DNA of 64,000 nucleotides from Catenulispora sp. EB89 (lineage in GTDB: Bacteria > Actinomycetota > Actinomycetes > Streptomycetales > Catenulisporaceae), in assembly GCF_041261445.1 (NCBI RefSeq), contig NZ_JBGCCU010000007.1, positions 434,001-498,000 on the forward strand, given 5' to 3'. The notes under the pieces were generated by a model. It was not told where the DNA came from. It saw nothing but the letters and a program-made list of their open reading frames with translations, and did no database searches. The stretch's first letter is position 1; the number at the start of each line of letters is the position of its first letter. A program made the translations under genes and the position numbers. Below are positions 26,527-37,400 of this stretch, one piece after another.

Positions 26527-28779
26527 ATGGAAATCAGGGTGTTGGGGACGGTGGCCGTCGAGGTCGGCGGCGTGGCGGTCAAGCTCGGGCCCCGGCAGCA
26601 GCGGCTGGTGTTCGGGGTGCTCGCGCTGGAGGCCGACCGGCTGGTTCCGGTGGAGCGGTTGGTGGATCTGGTGTGGCCGGTCTCCGCGCCGCGCACGGCC
26701 GAGCACGCGATCCGCGTCTGTGTCTCCCGGCTGCGGTCCAGCCTGGCGGCGGGCGGGGCGGATCCTTCGGACGTCGCGGTCACCGCGCGCGGGCCGGGTT
26801 ACGTCCTCGAGGTCGATCCGGTGCGGGTCGACGCCCACCTGTTCCGCGATCTGGTCGACCGGGCGCGCACGGCCGAGGACGCCGACGCGGTCGGGCTGCT
26901 CGACCGGGCGCTGGGGCTGTGGCGCGGCCCGGCGTTGGCCGACGCGGCGGAGGACCGGGTCAGGGACCGACTGTGTGCGGGGCTGGAGGAGAGCCGCCTG
27001 GTCGCGATGGAGGACCGCTTCGACGCGCTGCTCCGGCTGGGCGGCCACCGGGACGTCGCGGCGGAGCTGGTGGCGTTGGCTCGTGCCCGGCCGGACCGGG
27101 AGCGCCTGGTCGGGCAGGTGATGCTGGCTTTGCACCGCAGCGGCCAGACGGGTCAGGCGCTCGACGCCTATCGGCGCACCCGGGAGTATCTGCGGGAGGA
27201 ACTGGGGATCCAGCCCGGTGCGGCGCTGCGGGGTCTTGAGGTGGGCATCCTGCGTGACGATCCGGCTGTGCGCGCGCCGGCTGCGTCGGTATCGCGATCG
27301 GCTGCGGTGGTCGGGGCGGCCCCTCCGGTGGCCGCCGGGACCGCGCCGACGGCCACGATCGCAACGACTGCCACGAACTCCACGAACGCCACGACCATCC
27401 GGACCGCCGTGGCGATGGTGCCCGCCGCGAGCGAAGCTGTCGCCGAGAAAGCGGCGGCCGCGGAGAGACCGGCGACCGCCGAGAACGTACTGCGCACTGT
27501 GCCCGCCGTGTCGGCCCTGCCCGCTGAGCCCGCCGCGCCGACGGCCACCCGGCACCGGCCGCACCCCGTCCCCGCGATGCTCCCCGCGAGCATCTCCGAC
27601 TTCACCGGCCGCGCCGCCCACCTCCGCTGGCTCGACGGCATGATCCCGGACCCCGCGGTCTCCCCGACCGCGGCCATGCCGATCGCCGTCATCGCGGGCA
27701 CCGCCGGAGTGGGCAAGACCGCGCTCGCGGTGCGCTGGGCGCACAGCGTGCGCGACCGTTTCCCGGACGGGCAGCTCTACGTCGACCTGCACGGCTACAC
27801 CCCGGGCGAGCCGGTACGTCCGCAGCAGGCGCTCTCCCGGTTCCTGCGCGCGGCGGGCGTTCCGGCCGAGCAGGTCCCGGTCGATGTCGTGGAAGCCGCC
27901 GGGATGTTCCGGACGCTGCTCGCCGACCGGCGCGTGCTCCTGTTGCTCGACGACGTCTACGCCGCCGAGCACGTCCGTCCCCTGCTGCCGGCCAGCCCCG
28001 GCTGCCTGGTCGTCGTCACCAGCCGGGACCGCCTGGACGGTCTGGTCGCCCGCGATTCGGCGCGGCGGGCCACCCTGGATGTGCTGCCCGAACCCGAGGC
28101 GCTGGCCCTGCTGGGCCGGATGGCGGGACCGGCGCGAGTCGCCGCGGAACCCGAGGCCGCCGCCGGGCTCGTCCACACCTGTGCCCGGCTGCCGTTGGCG
28201 CTGCGCATCACCGCGGCGCACCTGGCGGCGCGCCCGGACCGCCGCCTCGCCGACCACCTGGCCGATCTCGGACGCGGCGATCTGCTCGGGCAGCTCGAGA
28301 TCGACGGGGACACCGAGACCGCGGTCGGCGCCGCGTTCGACTTCTCCTACACCGCCCTGAAACCCGGGGCACGCCGACTCTTCCGCCTGATGGGGCTCGT
28401 ACCCGGGGCCGACATCACGGCCCCGGCCGCCGCGGCGCTCGCCGACGTGCCGCCGGCCGAGGCGGCCCGCCTGCTCGACCGCCTCGCCGCGGTGCACCTG
28501 GTCGACCAGCACCGGCCCGGCCGCTACGGCATGCACGACCTGCTGCGCCGATACGCGGCGCAGCAGGCCGGCGCGGAGGAGGACGCACGCGACCGGGCCG
28601 CCGCTCTGGACCGGCTGGCCGACCACCACCTCGCCGCCGTGCTCGCGCCCGCCGACCTGCTGTACCCGGTCGTGCCGCGGCCACCGGTCTCCGCCAGCAC
28701 GGCCGGAGTCGCGGCTGGCACCACGGCCGCCACCACGCCAGCTGGCGTGGCCGGGGGCGTTCCGCCGCAGGGCGCATGA
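26527..28779 (+). CDS. SARP/AfsR-type transcriptional activator with NB-ARC ATPase domain
   Basis: The 750-aa protein starts MEIRVLGTVAVEVGG and carries, in order, an OmpR-like winged helix (1-95, with LGPRQQRLVFGVLA), a bacterial transcriptional activation domain (95-245), an Ala/Thr-rich linker (250-350) and an NB-ARC nucleotide-binding domain. The last has Walker A GTAGVGKTALA near 390 and Walker B RRVLLLLDDVY near 470. The frame stops about where AfsR-type proteins usually begin their TPR region, so the sensory repeats appear missing or truncated after DLLYPVVPRPP. SARPs bind 7-base direct repeats with 11-bp period and activate pathway genes. Three such repeats lie upstream of the Tc toxin operon, making that the likely target. 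GGGGGG precedes the ATG. Confidence 0.9.
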   Translation: MEIRVLGTVAVEVGGVAVKLGPRQQRLVFGVLALEADRLVPVERLVDLVWPVSAPRTAEHAIRVCVSRLRSSLAAGGADPSDVAVTARGPGYVLEVDPVRVDAHLFRDLVDRARTAEDADAVGLLDRALGLWRGPALADAAEDRVRDRLCAGLEESRLVAMEDRFDALLRLGGHRDVAAELVALARARPDRERLVGQVMLALHRSGQTGQALDAYRRTREYLREELGIQPGAALRGLEVGILRDDPAVRAPAASVSRSAAVVGAAPPVAAGTAPTATIATTATNSTNATTIRTAVAMVPAASEAVAEKAAAAERPATAENVLRTVPAVSALPAEPAAPTATRHRPHPVPAMLPASISDFTGRAAHLRWLDGMIPDPAVSPTAAMPIAVIAGTAGVGKTALAVRWAHSVRDRFPDGQLYVDLHGYTPGEPVRPQQALSRFLRAAGVPAEQVPVDVVEAAGMFRTLLADRRVLLLLDDVYAAEHVRPLLPASPGCLVVVTSRDRLDGLVARDSARRATLDVLPEPEALALLGRMAGPARVAAEPEAAAGLVHTCARLPLALRITAAHLAARPDRRLADHLADLGRGDLLGQLEIDGDTETAVGAAFDFSYTALKPGARRLFRLMGLVPGADITAPAAAALADVPPAEAARLLDRLAAVHLVDQHRPGRYGMHDLLRRYAAQQAGAEEDARDRAAALDRLADHHLAAVLAPADLLYPVVPRPPVSASTAGVAAGTTAATTPAGVAGGVPPQGA

Positions 28780-28864
28780 CTGCTCGCCGACGCCCTGCGC
28801 CGCTTTCGGGTTCGGGACCACGCGCCTGAGCCGGAAACGAGGAACAGGAAGCGATCGAGGCGAG

Positions 28865-28890
28865 CGCGCCGCCGGATCCCCGGCGGCGCG
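28865..28890. terminator. GC-rich hairpin between SARP and toxin operon ends
   Basis: A perfect 11-bp inverted repeat (CGCGCCGCCGG with CCGGCGGCGCG, loop ATCC) lies 17 bases past the last kelch stop and 86 bases past the SARP stop. Placed between convergent units, it can stop both. Confidence 0.7.
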
Positions 28891-28906
28891 TACCAGCCCC
28901 GCGCCC

Positions 28907-30199
28907 CTACGGCGTGTACACCTCCGCCGCCGCCGTGAGCACGTCGTGCCCGGGGTTCGCGGTCGCGACGCCGGACGCGACCACGCCGCCGGCCACCAGG
29001 ACGCGGCCGTCCGCCAGCGGCGCCGCGGCGAAGCCCCAGCGCCCGACGGCCAGGCCCGCGGTGGCGGTCCAGGCGCGGGCTACCGGATCGTAGATCGCGG
29101 CGTTCTGATATCCGACGTCGTATCCGGAGCTGCCGGTGCCGCCGATCACCAGGACGCCTCCCGAGGCGAGCGGGACGGCCCGGTGGAAGGCCCGGCCGAA
29201 CGGCATGCTCGGGACGTCCTCCCACTGCCCGGTGGCCGGGTCGTACCGCTCGGCGGCCCAGGTGCTCGACGGGTTGTAGACCCCGTCGAGCTGCACCGCC
29301 GTGCTGCCTCCGCCGGTCGCCAGGACCGATCCGTCCCGCAGGAGCGTGGCCTGATGCAGGGCGCGGGGAACGTGCATGCTCCCGGTCGGGCTCCAGCTGT
29401 TCGCCGCGGGGTCGTACACCTCGCAGAACGCGAGGTAGGCGGGCCAGTCGAGGCCGACGGCCAGGATTCCGCCGACGAGGAGCACCCGGCCGTCGGCCAG
29501 CGCCACCGCCGCGTGGTCGCTACGCGCGTCGGTCATCGGCGGGGCCGGCGTCCACGTCCCGGTGGCCGGGTCGAACAGCTCCGCCGAGCGCAGCGACCGG
29601 ACGGACTGCGGCGAGCGCACCGAGCCTCCGCCGGCCACCAGGACCCGGCCGTCGGGCAGCAGCGTCGCCGTGTGGTCCCAGCGGCCTTCGTGCATGTCGG
29701 CGGCGGCCGTCCAGGTCCCGGCGGCCGGGTCGAAGATCTCCGTGGAGGCCAGCCCCGGCGCCGGGAATCCCTGGCTCGCGCCGATCCCGCCGGTGACCAG
29801 CACCCGGCCGTCGGCGAGGCGGACCGCGGCGAAGTCCCGGCGGCTCGTTCCCATCGGTGCGGCCGCCGACCACGTGTTGGCGGCCGGGTTGTAGAGCGTC
29901 GCGGCGGACTGCGCGTTTAGGGTCGGTGTCGAGCCGCCGACGACCAGCACGCGGCCGTCCTTCAGCGGCAGCGCCGTGTCGTGCTGGCTGCGCCAGGCGA
30001 CGGCCGCCGGAAGGGTGCCCGCCGTCGCCCACTGGCCCGCAGCAGACGCCGGGCCGGGGCCCGCGGCAGACGCAGGCGACGTGGCAGCCGCGGGCGACGG
30101 GCCCGGCGCGGTCCCGGAAGCCCCGCGGGCGGTCGCGAAAGCCGCCGAACCCATCGAAGTCATCGGACCCGTCGAACCCATAGAGGTCATCGAAGTCAT
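28907..30199 (-). CDS. Kelch-type beta-propeller protein, last gene of the Tc operon
   Basis: The ATG at 30199 overlaps the upstream stop as ATGA, giving 430 aa. Seven copies of the kelch core are visible (KDGRVLVVGG, ADGRVLVTGG, PDGRVLVAGG, ADGRVLLVGG, RDGSVLATGG, ASGGVLVIGG, ADGRVLVAGG), each followed by an xxYDPAxxxW-like strand, so a six- or seven-bladed propeller is expected. The N-terminal 50 residues are Ser/Met/Gly-rich with repeated TSMGS. There is no signal peptide. It is a paralogue of the gene before it. Kelch propellers bind proteins or sugars; in Tc toxins the TcB part itself forms a propeller, so these could be accessory binding, chaperone or targeting factors. That role is inferred from position only. 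Confidence 0.85.
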   Translation of the reverse strand: MTSMTSMGSTGPMTSMGSAAFATARGASGTAPGPSPAAATSPASAAGPGPASAAGQWATAGTLPAAVAWRSQHDTALPLKDGRVLVVGGSTPTLNAQSAATLYNPAANTWSAAAPMGTSRRDFAAVRLADGRVLVTGGIGASQGFPAPGLASTEIFDPAAGTWTAAADMHEGRWDHTATLLPDGRVLVAGGGSVRSPQSVRSLRSAELFDPATGTWTPAPPMTDARSDHAAVALADGRVLLVGGILAVGLDWPAYLAFCEVYDPAANSWSPTGSMHVPRALHQATLLRDGSVLATGGGSTAVQLDGVYNPSSTWAAERYDPATGQWEDVPSMPFGRAFHRAVPLASGGVLVIGGTGSSGYDVGYQNAAIYDPVARAWTATAGLAVGRWGFAAAPLADGRVLVAGGVVASGVATANPGHDVLTAAAEVYTP

Positions 30200-31449
30200 G
30201 GTGTGTACACCTCCGTGGTGGCGGTCGTCGTGCTCTGACCGAGGATCGGCGTTGCCGCCCCGGACAATGTGATCCCGCCGGCCGCGAGCACCCGGCCGTC
30301 CGCCAGGCGCACGGCGGCGAAGGCCCAGCGGCCGGCGACGGTGCCGATCGTGCCGCTCCAGGCGTTCGCCGCGGGGTCGAAGATGTGCGCGTTCTGATAT
30401 CCGATGTCGAAGGTCGAGCTGTCCGTGCCGCCGGTGGCCAGCAGCTTCCCGGACGCGAGCAGCACGTCGCGGTGGTGGCTGCGGCCCCACGGCAGGTCGG
30501 TGACGGAGCTCCAGGCGCCGGTGTTCGGATCGAAGCGCTCAGCGGCGGTCTGGCTGTACGGGCTGTACCACCAGTCCACCAGGACGTCGGCCGCGTCCCC
30601 GCCGGTGGCCAGGACCCCGCCGTCCGGCATGAGCGTGGCCTGATGGGCCTTGCGCGAGGTGCCCATCGTCCCGGTCGCGGTCCACGTGCCGGCCGCCGGG
30701 TCGTAGAGCTCGCAGTAGCCGAGCGAGCCGTACAGCCCGTGGCCGAGCGTCACCGCCCCGCCCGCGACCAGCACCCGTCCGTCGTGCAGCGCGACCGCCG
30801 GATGGCCGAACCGCGCGTCGTTCATCGCCCCGGTTGCGGTCCACGTGCCGGTCGCCGGGTTGTATGTCTCCGCGGAGAACAGTGCCCGGCCTGAGTCAGC
30901 CGAACGGGTCGAGCAGCCTCCGGCGACCAGCACTCGGCCGTCGGCCAGCAGCGTCGCGCTGTGCGAGAAGCGCGCCTCGGTCAGGCTGCCGGTCGCGGTC
31001 CACGCCCCGGTGGCCGGATCGAAGATCTCGGCGGCGGCGATCGGGGCGGCCGGGTCGGTCATCGCCCCGGTCACACCTCCGACGACCAGGACGCGGCCGT
31101 CGGCCAACCGGGTGCAGGTGTGCAGCCGGCGGGGCGTCAGCAGGTTCGCGGCGGCGGACCAGGTGTCGGCGGTCGGGTCGAACAGCGCGGCGTTGCCCAG
31201 GGCGTCGCGCAGTCCGTCCTCTCCGCCGGCGAGCAGGACCCGGCCGTCGGTGAGCAGGATCGCCGCGTCGTGCGGGGCCGCCCAGAACCCGGTGAAGGGC
31301 AGGTCGCCGGCGGCCGTCCAGGTACCCGAGGCGGCCGCGGGTGCCGCGTCCGGGACCGCCGCTAGCGATCGTGGTGCCCACGGCGGTCCGGGAGTCCTCC
31401 CGCGCGTCCGTGCGGCTGCCGTGTCGTCCACGGCGGGCATGATGGTCAT
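30196..31449 (-). CDS. Kelch-type beta-propeller protein, third gene of the Tc operon
   Basis: The ATG at 31449 overlaps the TcA stop by one base (TGATG) and uses the GGAGGA inside the TcA 3' end as ribosome site, giving 417 aa. Seven kelch motifs are present (TDGRVLLAGG, ADGRVLVVGG, ADGRVLVAGG, HDGRVLVAGG, PDGGVLATGG, ASGKLLATGG, ADGRVLAAGG) with the DPATGxWTATG strands between them. About 35 flexible residues precede the propeller. It shares order and end (EVYTP) with the downstream paralogue, so they arose by tandem duplication. Translational coupling to TcA argues that its product works with the toxin, for instance in assembly or receptor recognition. Function is not established by the sequence. 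Confidence 0.85.
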   Translation of the reverse strand: MTIMPAVDDTAAARTRGRTPGPPWAPRSLAAVPDAAPAAASGTWTAAGDLPFTGFWAAPHDAAILLTDGRVLLAGGEDGLRDALGNAALFDPTADTWSAAANLLTPRRLHTCTRLADGRVLVVGGVTGAMTDPAAPIAAAEIFDPATGAWTATGSLTEARFSHSATLLADGRVLVAGGCSTRSADSGRALFSAETYNPATGTWTATGAMNDARFGHPAVALHDGRVLVAGGAVTLGHGLYGSLGYCELYDPAAGTWTATGTMGTSRKAHQATLMPDGGVLATGGDAADVLVDWWYSPYSQTAAERFDPNTGAWSSVTDLPWGRSHHRDVLLASGKLLATGGTDSSTFDIGYQNAHIFDPAANAWSGTIGTVAGRWAFAAVRLADGRVLAAGGITLSGAATPILGQSTTTATTEVYTP

Positions 31450-34400
31450 CACTGTCCTCCTTGAGCGGTCGTTCCGAGGGTGTAGCTCCAGACCAGGACC
31501 AGGTCGACGACGGCGTCCGGGTTGAGCGTCCCGTCCGCGGCGACCAGCGCCGGGTCGAGGGTCGCGATCTGCGCCCGGGGCACGGTGACCGTCCAGTTCT
31601 GCCCCGCGTCCTGAATCTGGGTGCTGATGTCGTCGTAGCCGCACCGGGCCTGGCCGCCGAGCGCCGCGTCGGGCGCGAGCGCGCCGCTGGCGGTGGTACC
31701 GCCCGGTCCGGCCAGCGCGGCCGGCAGCGGCTGCCCGGCCGCGTAGGCGTCCAGGTAGCGACGGCCGCCGTCCGGGGTGAGGTCCGTCGAGAACACCAGG
31801 ACGGCCTGCGGCTTCGTCGCCGTGACCCCGTATCCCTGGAACGGGAAGGGGAAACGGCTCTTCGAGACGGTGAACGTGAGCGTCGGGTCGGTGCCGGCCG
31901 GCGGGTTGACGAAGCGGTACCACTGGTCGGCGAACTCCCGGCGCGCGCTGAACGCACGGTAGAGCGCCTTGGCGCCGTCGCCGTGCACCCAGGTGTTCAG
32001 CGCCGAGCCCAGTCCGGCCACGGCCGCGCCGGCGAGCGCGCCGCCGCCGTCCCGCGCGGTGTAGCGCAGGTGCAGCACGACGTCGGTGATGGACTCGTAG
32101 TCGAACTGCCGGAACTGCTCGGGCAGCGCGAGCCGCCATTCGCCGACCGCTCCGGAACCCTCGAACGGCAGGTAGCGCTCGTCGCGCAGGTTCGTCTCGA
32201 ACAGGCCGGCGTCCTCCAGGCCGCCGCTGGTGACGATGGACTCGGTCGCTCCGGTGTAGTCCCGGAACCGGGTGTCGCCAGGCTGCCGCGCGTACTTGCC
32301 CTCAGTGAGCGTCGCGTCGGCCCGGACCGTGCTGCGCAGCAGGGTGAGCGTCAGGTTCACCCCGGTGTAGGGCCCGGCGACGCACGGCACGGTCACCGCG
32401 ACGCCCTTGAGCCGCCGCAGGTAGTGGCCGGGCGCGTCGAGGTCGAACAGGGCCTCGGGCAGGGTGACGAAGCAGGTGCCGGTCTCCTTGAGCCGCAGCA
32501 GGGCGTTCGGGTCGAGCTGCGCCAGCGAGACCCGCTTGGTCAGCTCGAACTCCCGCGCGTTCAGCTCCAGGTACGAGGCCTCCATGCGGGCCAGGTCGGT
32601 GGACAGCAGCTCGCCGGCGAGCAGGCCGGAGCGCAGGCTGTCCCAGTACCCGAACTGGATGAACGCCGAGTCGTCCAGACCCAGCTCGCGCCGGTAGGCT
32701 TGCTCGGCGCGCTTGGCCACGTCGTACGCCAGCTGATACGCCTGGAAGTAGGTGGTGCTCAGCTGCCCGGCCATCCAGTCGTACAGCTCCTGGGTGGTGT
32801 ACTTGGTGTAGAGGAAGTCGTCCTCGGACTTGGCGTTGGCCAGCTGCAGGTCGTGGTTCGCCAGTTCCTGTGTCGCCATCTGCTGCCGGATCTGCGCGGC
32901 CGCGATCTGCGCCTCGTACTGGACGATCTCGCCGCCGGCCTGTTGCGCCTGGAAGGACCAGTCGTCGGCGCGGCGCTGGTAGCCGCCGACCGTGGCGGCC
33001 ATCGACCCCGACGTGTTGAAGACGGCCGCTTCCGTGTTCAGCGCCCCCGACATGCCGCGCAGCGCCGCGATGATGTTGGTGCTGCCCAGCGTCGCGCCCA
33101 TGGTGGTTGGCGACCCGATCTTGATGTCCGGGAGGTAGCCGAGCACGCTCGCCGCCAGGTCGATCTCCCAGGCGAGCTGCTGGTTCTCCAGGGCGAGGGC
33201 GACGAACGCCGCGTGCGAGGTCTCCCCGTCGTTCATGAACGGCCGGGTCGAGTAATAGGTCTGCTTCTGCTGGGCGAGCTGCAGCGACTCCTGCAGCGCG
33301 GCCACTGCGTACTGGGCCTCGTTCACCTGCTGGACGCGGACGTCGCGGGCCGCCGTGAGCAGGGACAGCCCGTTGCCGGAACGCAGCCGCGCCAGCGCTT
33401 CGGCGTCCCGCTTCTCCAGCGCGGTCAGCAACGCGGTGCCGAAAGCGCGCACCTCGCCGACCAGTTCCCGCGCCTTGGCCGCCATCTCGGAGAACCGGTA
33501 GTGCGGCAGCGGGGCGCTGATGTCGTCCAGGACGGCGGACAAGTCGACGCCGGCGGCGGTGGCGCGCACGAGCAGGTTCGGGTCGATCGGCGGCCCGAAC
33601 GCGGACGGCTGGTTGGGCGCGCCGTCCAGGGTCAGCCCGTTGCGGACCTTGTACAGCCGGTCGGCGACGGTGTCCCAGTAGCCCAGCAGCTTCTCGTTGC
33701 GTGGCAGCGTGAAGTAGTAGAGCCAGTTGATGCCGAGCCCGGGCACCAGATCCGGGGTGATCCGCGGCCGCGCGGCGGCGGCCCGGTCCGTGGCGCCGAG
33801 CAGGTTCTCCGCGGCGACGACGGCCCGCGTCGCCGGCGGTGTCACCGGCGTCGCCGCCGGTCGGACGGTGGGAACCACGTGCACGTACTCGAGCTCGCGG
33901 TAGCTCATCGGGTCCGGCTCCGGGAGCGCCACCTCTTCGGGGCGCGCGCCGAGCAGTTCGTCGGCGAGGATGTACAGCTGCGTGGCCGCGTTGACCGACT
34001 CCAGCGTGTCCTGCCGGAAGAGCTGGTCGCCCCAGGCGATGAGGTTGTCCAGGTACCGCATCACGATCGCCTTCTGGTAGGCGACGGTGCGGGTCTGGGC
34101 CACGACGTCGGGCTGGAACGGGTTCGCGAGCCACTGGTCGATCGCGCTGAGGGTGATGTCGACGGACGACAGCCCCGAGACGATCGCCCAAAGCTGTTCG
34201 TTCAGGTAGTCGCTCGCGGTGGTCTGGAAGAACGGCTTGGTCCGCCAGTAGCGCTGCGGCGCCGGGTCGGAGCTGCGGTCGGTGGGGTCGAAGATCAGGT
34301 GAAACCAGTTCTGCGCCTGCACGAAGTCCTGGTTCGTGCTCAGGCGCTGCGCCGCGAGCAGCGGCAGGTGGAAGAACAGCTCCCAGTTGTACAGGCCGTA

Positions 34401-37400
34401 CGGCGTCTGCAGGTCGAACTCGATCGGCTGGCCGGGGCCGGGCAGGGTGCCCTTGACCTCGCTGGTCGGCTGGTACTGCGTGAAGTCGAACTGTTCGAGG
34501 GCGTACGTGTCGGGGTTGACCTGGACGTCGCGGGCGTACATGGCCGCGGGGCCGCCCTGGTCCAGGCGCGCGGAGAGCGTCTCGGTGTGCGGGTGGTAGA
34601 AGGTTGAGAAGTAGTAGGACGAGATGTGCTCCTGGGCGGTCGCGTCCCAGTACGTGTAGGGCTGGATGATGTAGGAGCGCTTCTGGTCGGAGAAGACGAG
34701 GACGTACATCGACCAGGGGCCGAAGTCGTAGTTGTTGGGGTACGCCAACCAGAACCGGATGTTCGGCAGCTCCGACGCCGGCTGGTTCGCCGCCATGTTC
34801 GACAGGACGAGTTGGCTGTTGGCGTTGCGGGTGCCGCCCCCCAGGATGATCGGGCCCGCCGGATCGGGCAGGTACCCGTACCCGATGCCCTGGCCGAAGA
34901 TCTCGTTGTCGACGACCTTGGTCCCGATCGGCGACGGGAAGGGCGGGTCGAGCGGATATTCCTGATAGCCCACCGCGTCGGCGGTGTCGTAGTTCAGGCC
35001 GTCCACGGTGAGTTCCTCGCGAGCCGTGTTCAGCGTCGCGGTGCCGGTGTAGTAGCCCATGGTGTTGCCGGGCCGCGAGAACCACGAGTTGTAGCTGCAC
35101 GTGAGGACCAGGGTGAAGGGGTCGACACCGGGCCAGGTGCTGAAGACCATCTTGTCGGTGAAGGATGCGGGACCGGAGAAGATCTCGGTGTCCATCGTCA
35201 TGTTCTGGGTGGTCAGCGAGTCGGCTCCGGTGCGTTTCGGCGCCCACTGGCCGTTGACGTACTTGCTCCAGTTGATCGCGATGTCGTAGTACTTGGCCGA
35301 GTCCGGAACGTCGCCGCCGGGCTCGGGCATCTGGATCTGCGTCGGCTGCGCCTTCTGGGTGAAGGTCGGCCAGAACACGTAGAGCGTCCCGTTGAACACC
35401 GTCGGGACCAGGACGTCGCTTTCGATGTCGAGGTCCACCTTCTGCCACGGCGTCCACGCGCTGCGCCAGTTCCAGGTGCGGAAGTAGTAGGAGCGTGGCG
35501 CGTTCTGGCTGCGGCCGAAGAAGTACACCGTCTTGTCGTTGTGCTCGCCGTCGATCGCCAGCGACGTCCAGCCGTCGTGGTAGAACCCGCCCATGTGCAG
35601 GCGGGAGACGTCGCCCAGTTTCTGCAGGTAGCCGCGCATCCCGCCTTCCGCGGCGTCCGCGGTCATCTCCTGCTGCCTGATCTCGTTCTCGAAGTCGGTG
35701 AACAGCGGGGTTTTGTCCAGGCGCAGGTCCGGCTGGAAGTAGTTCTCCGGGTACAGGAACACCTTCTGGTTGGCGACCCAGACCTGGTACTGCTTCATCC
35801 AGTCCCACTGCGCCACCAGCAAGGGATCCACGGTGGTCGGGACGGCGGTCTCGAGGTTGAGCAGGCAGCGCTGGACGAACAGCTGCACGCTGTAGATGCC
35901 CTGCGCGATCCGGGTGGTCTGCTGCGCCGGCCCGGTCTCCACGTCCAGCAGGAAGTAGTCGTGCATCTGGTCCACGCCGGTCCACTGCGGTGCCCCGGTG
36001 GAGTCCGTGAGCGGGTGGGCGACCAGGTAGGACACCAGCGAGTCACGCTGGCGCCCGCGCAGGGTGTTCTGCATCGGCACGGCGACGCCCGGCCAGTCGG
36101 TCGGGGAGTACCGGGCCTTCGCGGCCAGCCAGGCCGCCTGGCCGGCGTCGGCGGTCAGATCAGGGCTCAGCCACGCGCTCGCCCGGTCGGCGGAGACGCC
36201 CAGCCGGCCCAGGATGCCGACGGCCTCGGCCAGGACACGCAGGGTGTCCGCGTCCGCCAGGCCCGGCGCCCCGTCGAGCGGGACCAGCGTGCTCAGGACG
36301 CTGAGATCGCCACCGTTCCACCCGGTTCGCGAGCCGAGCACGGTCAGGGCGTCCTGCTCGGTCGCACCCGGGGCGGTCGCGGCGGCGAACACCGCGGCCG
36401 GGGTCGCCATGCCGCCGGGGATCGTGGCGGCCAGCCGCATCAGGCCCAGCAGCGCGACGAAGCCGTCGAACAGCGGCGAGGCCCCGGTGACCGGCGCGGT
36501 CGGCAGCGCGGTGGGATCGAGCCAGCGGTCGGGCGCGTATCCGACCACGAACGGGAGGTCGGCCGCCTTGACCCGCAGCCGGTTCAGCAGCAGGGCGACG
36601 CGGTAGACCAGACCGAGCGTGGTGAACTGCTGGGGGAAGCCGCCACGGGTGAGGACCACCGAGGCGTCGCTGCCGACGTAGTCCGGGGCGAGGAAGTCCT
36701 CCAGGGCGGTCGGCCGGAACGGCGAGCGCAGCCACCGGCCCAGCAGGGCCTCGGCACTGGCCGCGTCCAGTCCCGCGGCCTGGCCGAGCTGCTGCTTGAC
36801 CGTGGCCTGACTCAAGGACGTGCGCAGGTAGGGCGCGACGACGAGCAGCACCCGGTGGAACCGGTCGGCGGGCGCGGCCGGCGCGTCGAACATGGCGGAG
36901 GCGTCGGCCGCGGTGAGGAGCGCGTTGCCCGGTGCCGGCGGTGCCTCCTGCGCGGCGGCCAGCGCGGACACGGCCGGGCCGAACGCGGGATCGGCCGAAG
37001 CGGTGGCCAGCAGCGCGAGTTCGTCCGCGGTCAGGTACCCGCGGGCACACAGCGCACGGAGCGACGCGTCGAAGAACACCCGGCCGGACAGCGACGCCGG
37101 AAGCTGGATATCGGCGGGCCAGGCCGCGAGCGGCGCGGAGTACACCGGCGTGCGCAGGGTCTTCATCTGCGTCGTGACGAACGAACGCGGTGCGTTGTAC
37201 AGAGCCTGCACCGCGCTCTGGTAAGCCGGGTCGGCAGACACCGCGTCGAGCTGCGTGCGCTGGTCGTTCGTCATCGGCCCGACCAGCACCAGCTGTCCGG
37301 TGTTCGGATCGACGGACTCGAAACGGATCGGGATGGCCGGCGGCAGCGAGACGCCCGCCGGGAGCGCCGTCAGCGCGGCGGTGTAGGTGGCCGTGCCGAG

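Noticed and set aside
28780..28906. Continuation of the SARP as TPRs
   Set aside because: The other frames here give no TPR-like helices before the terminator hairpin.
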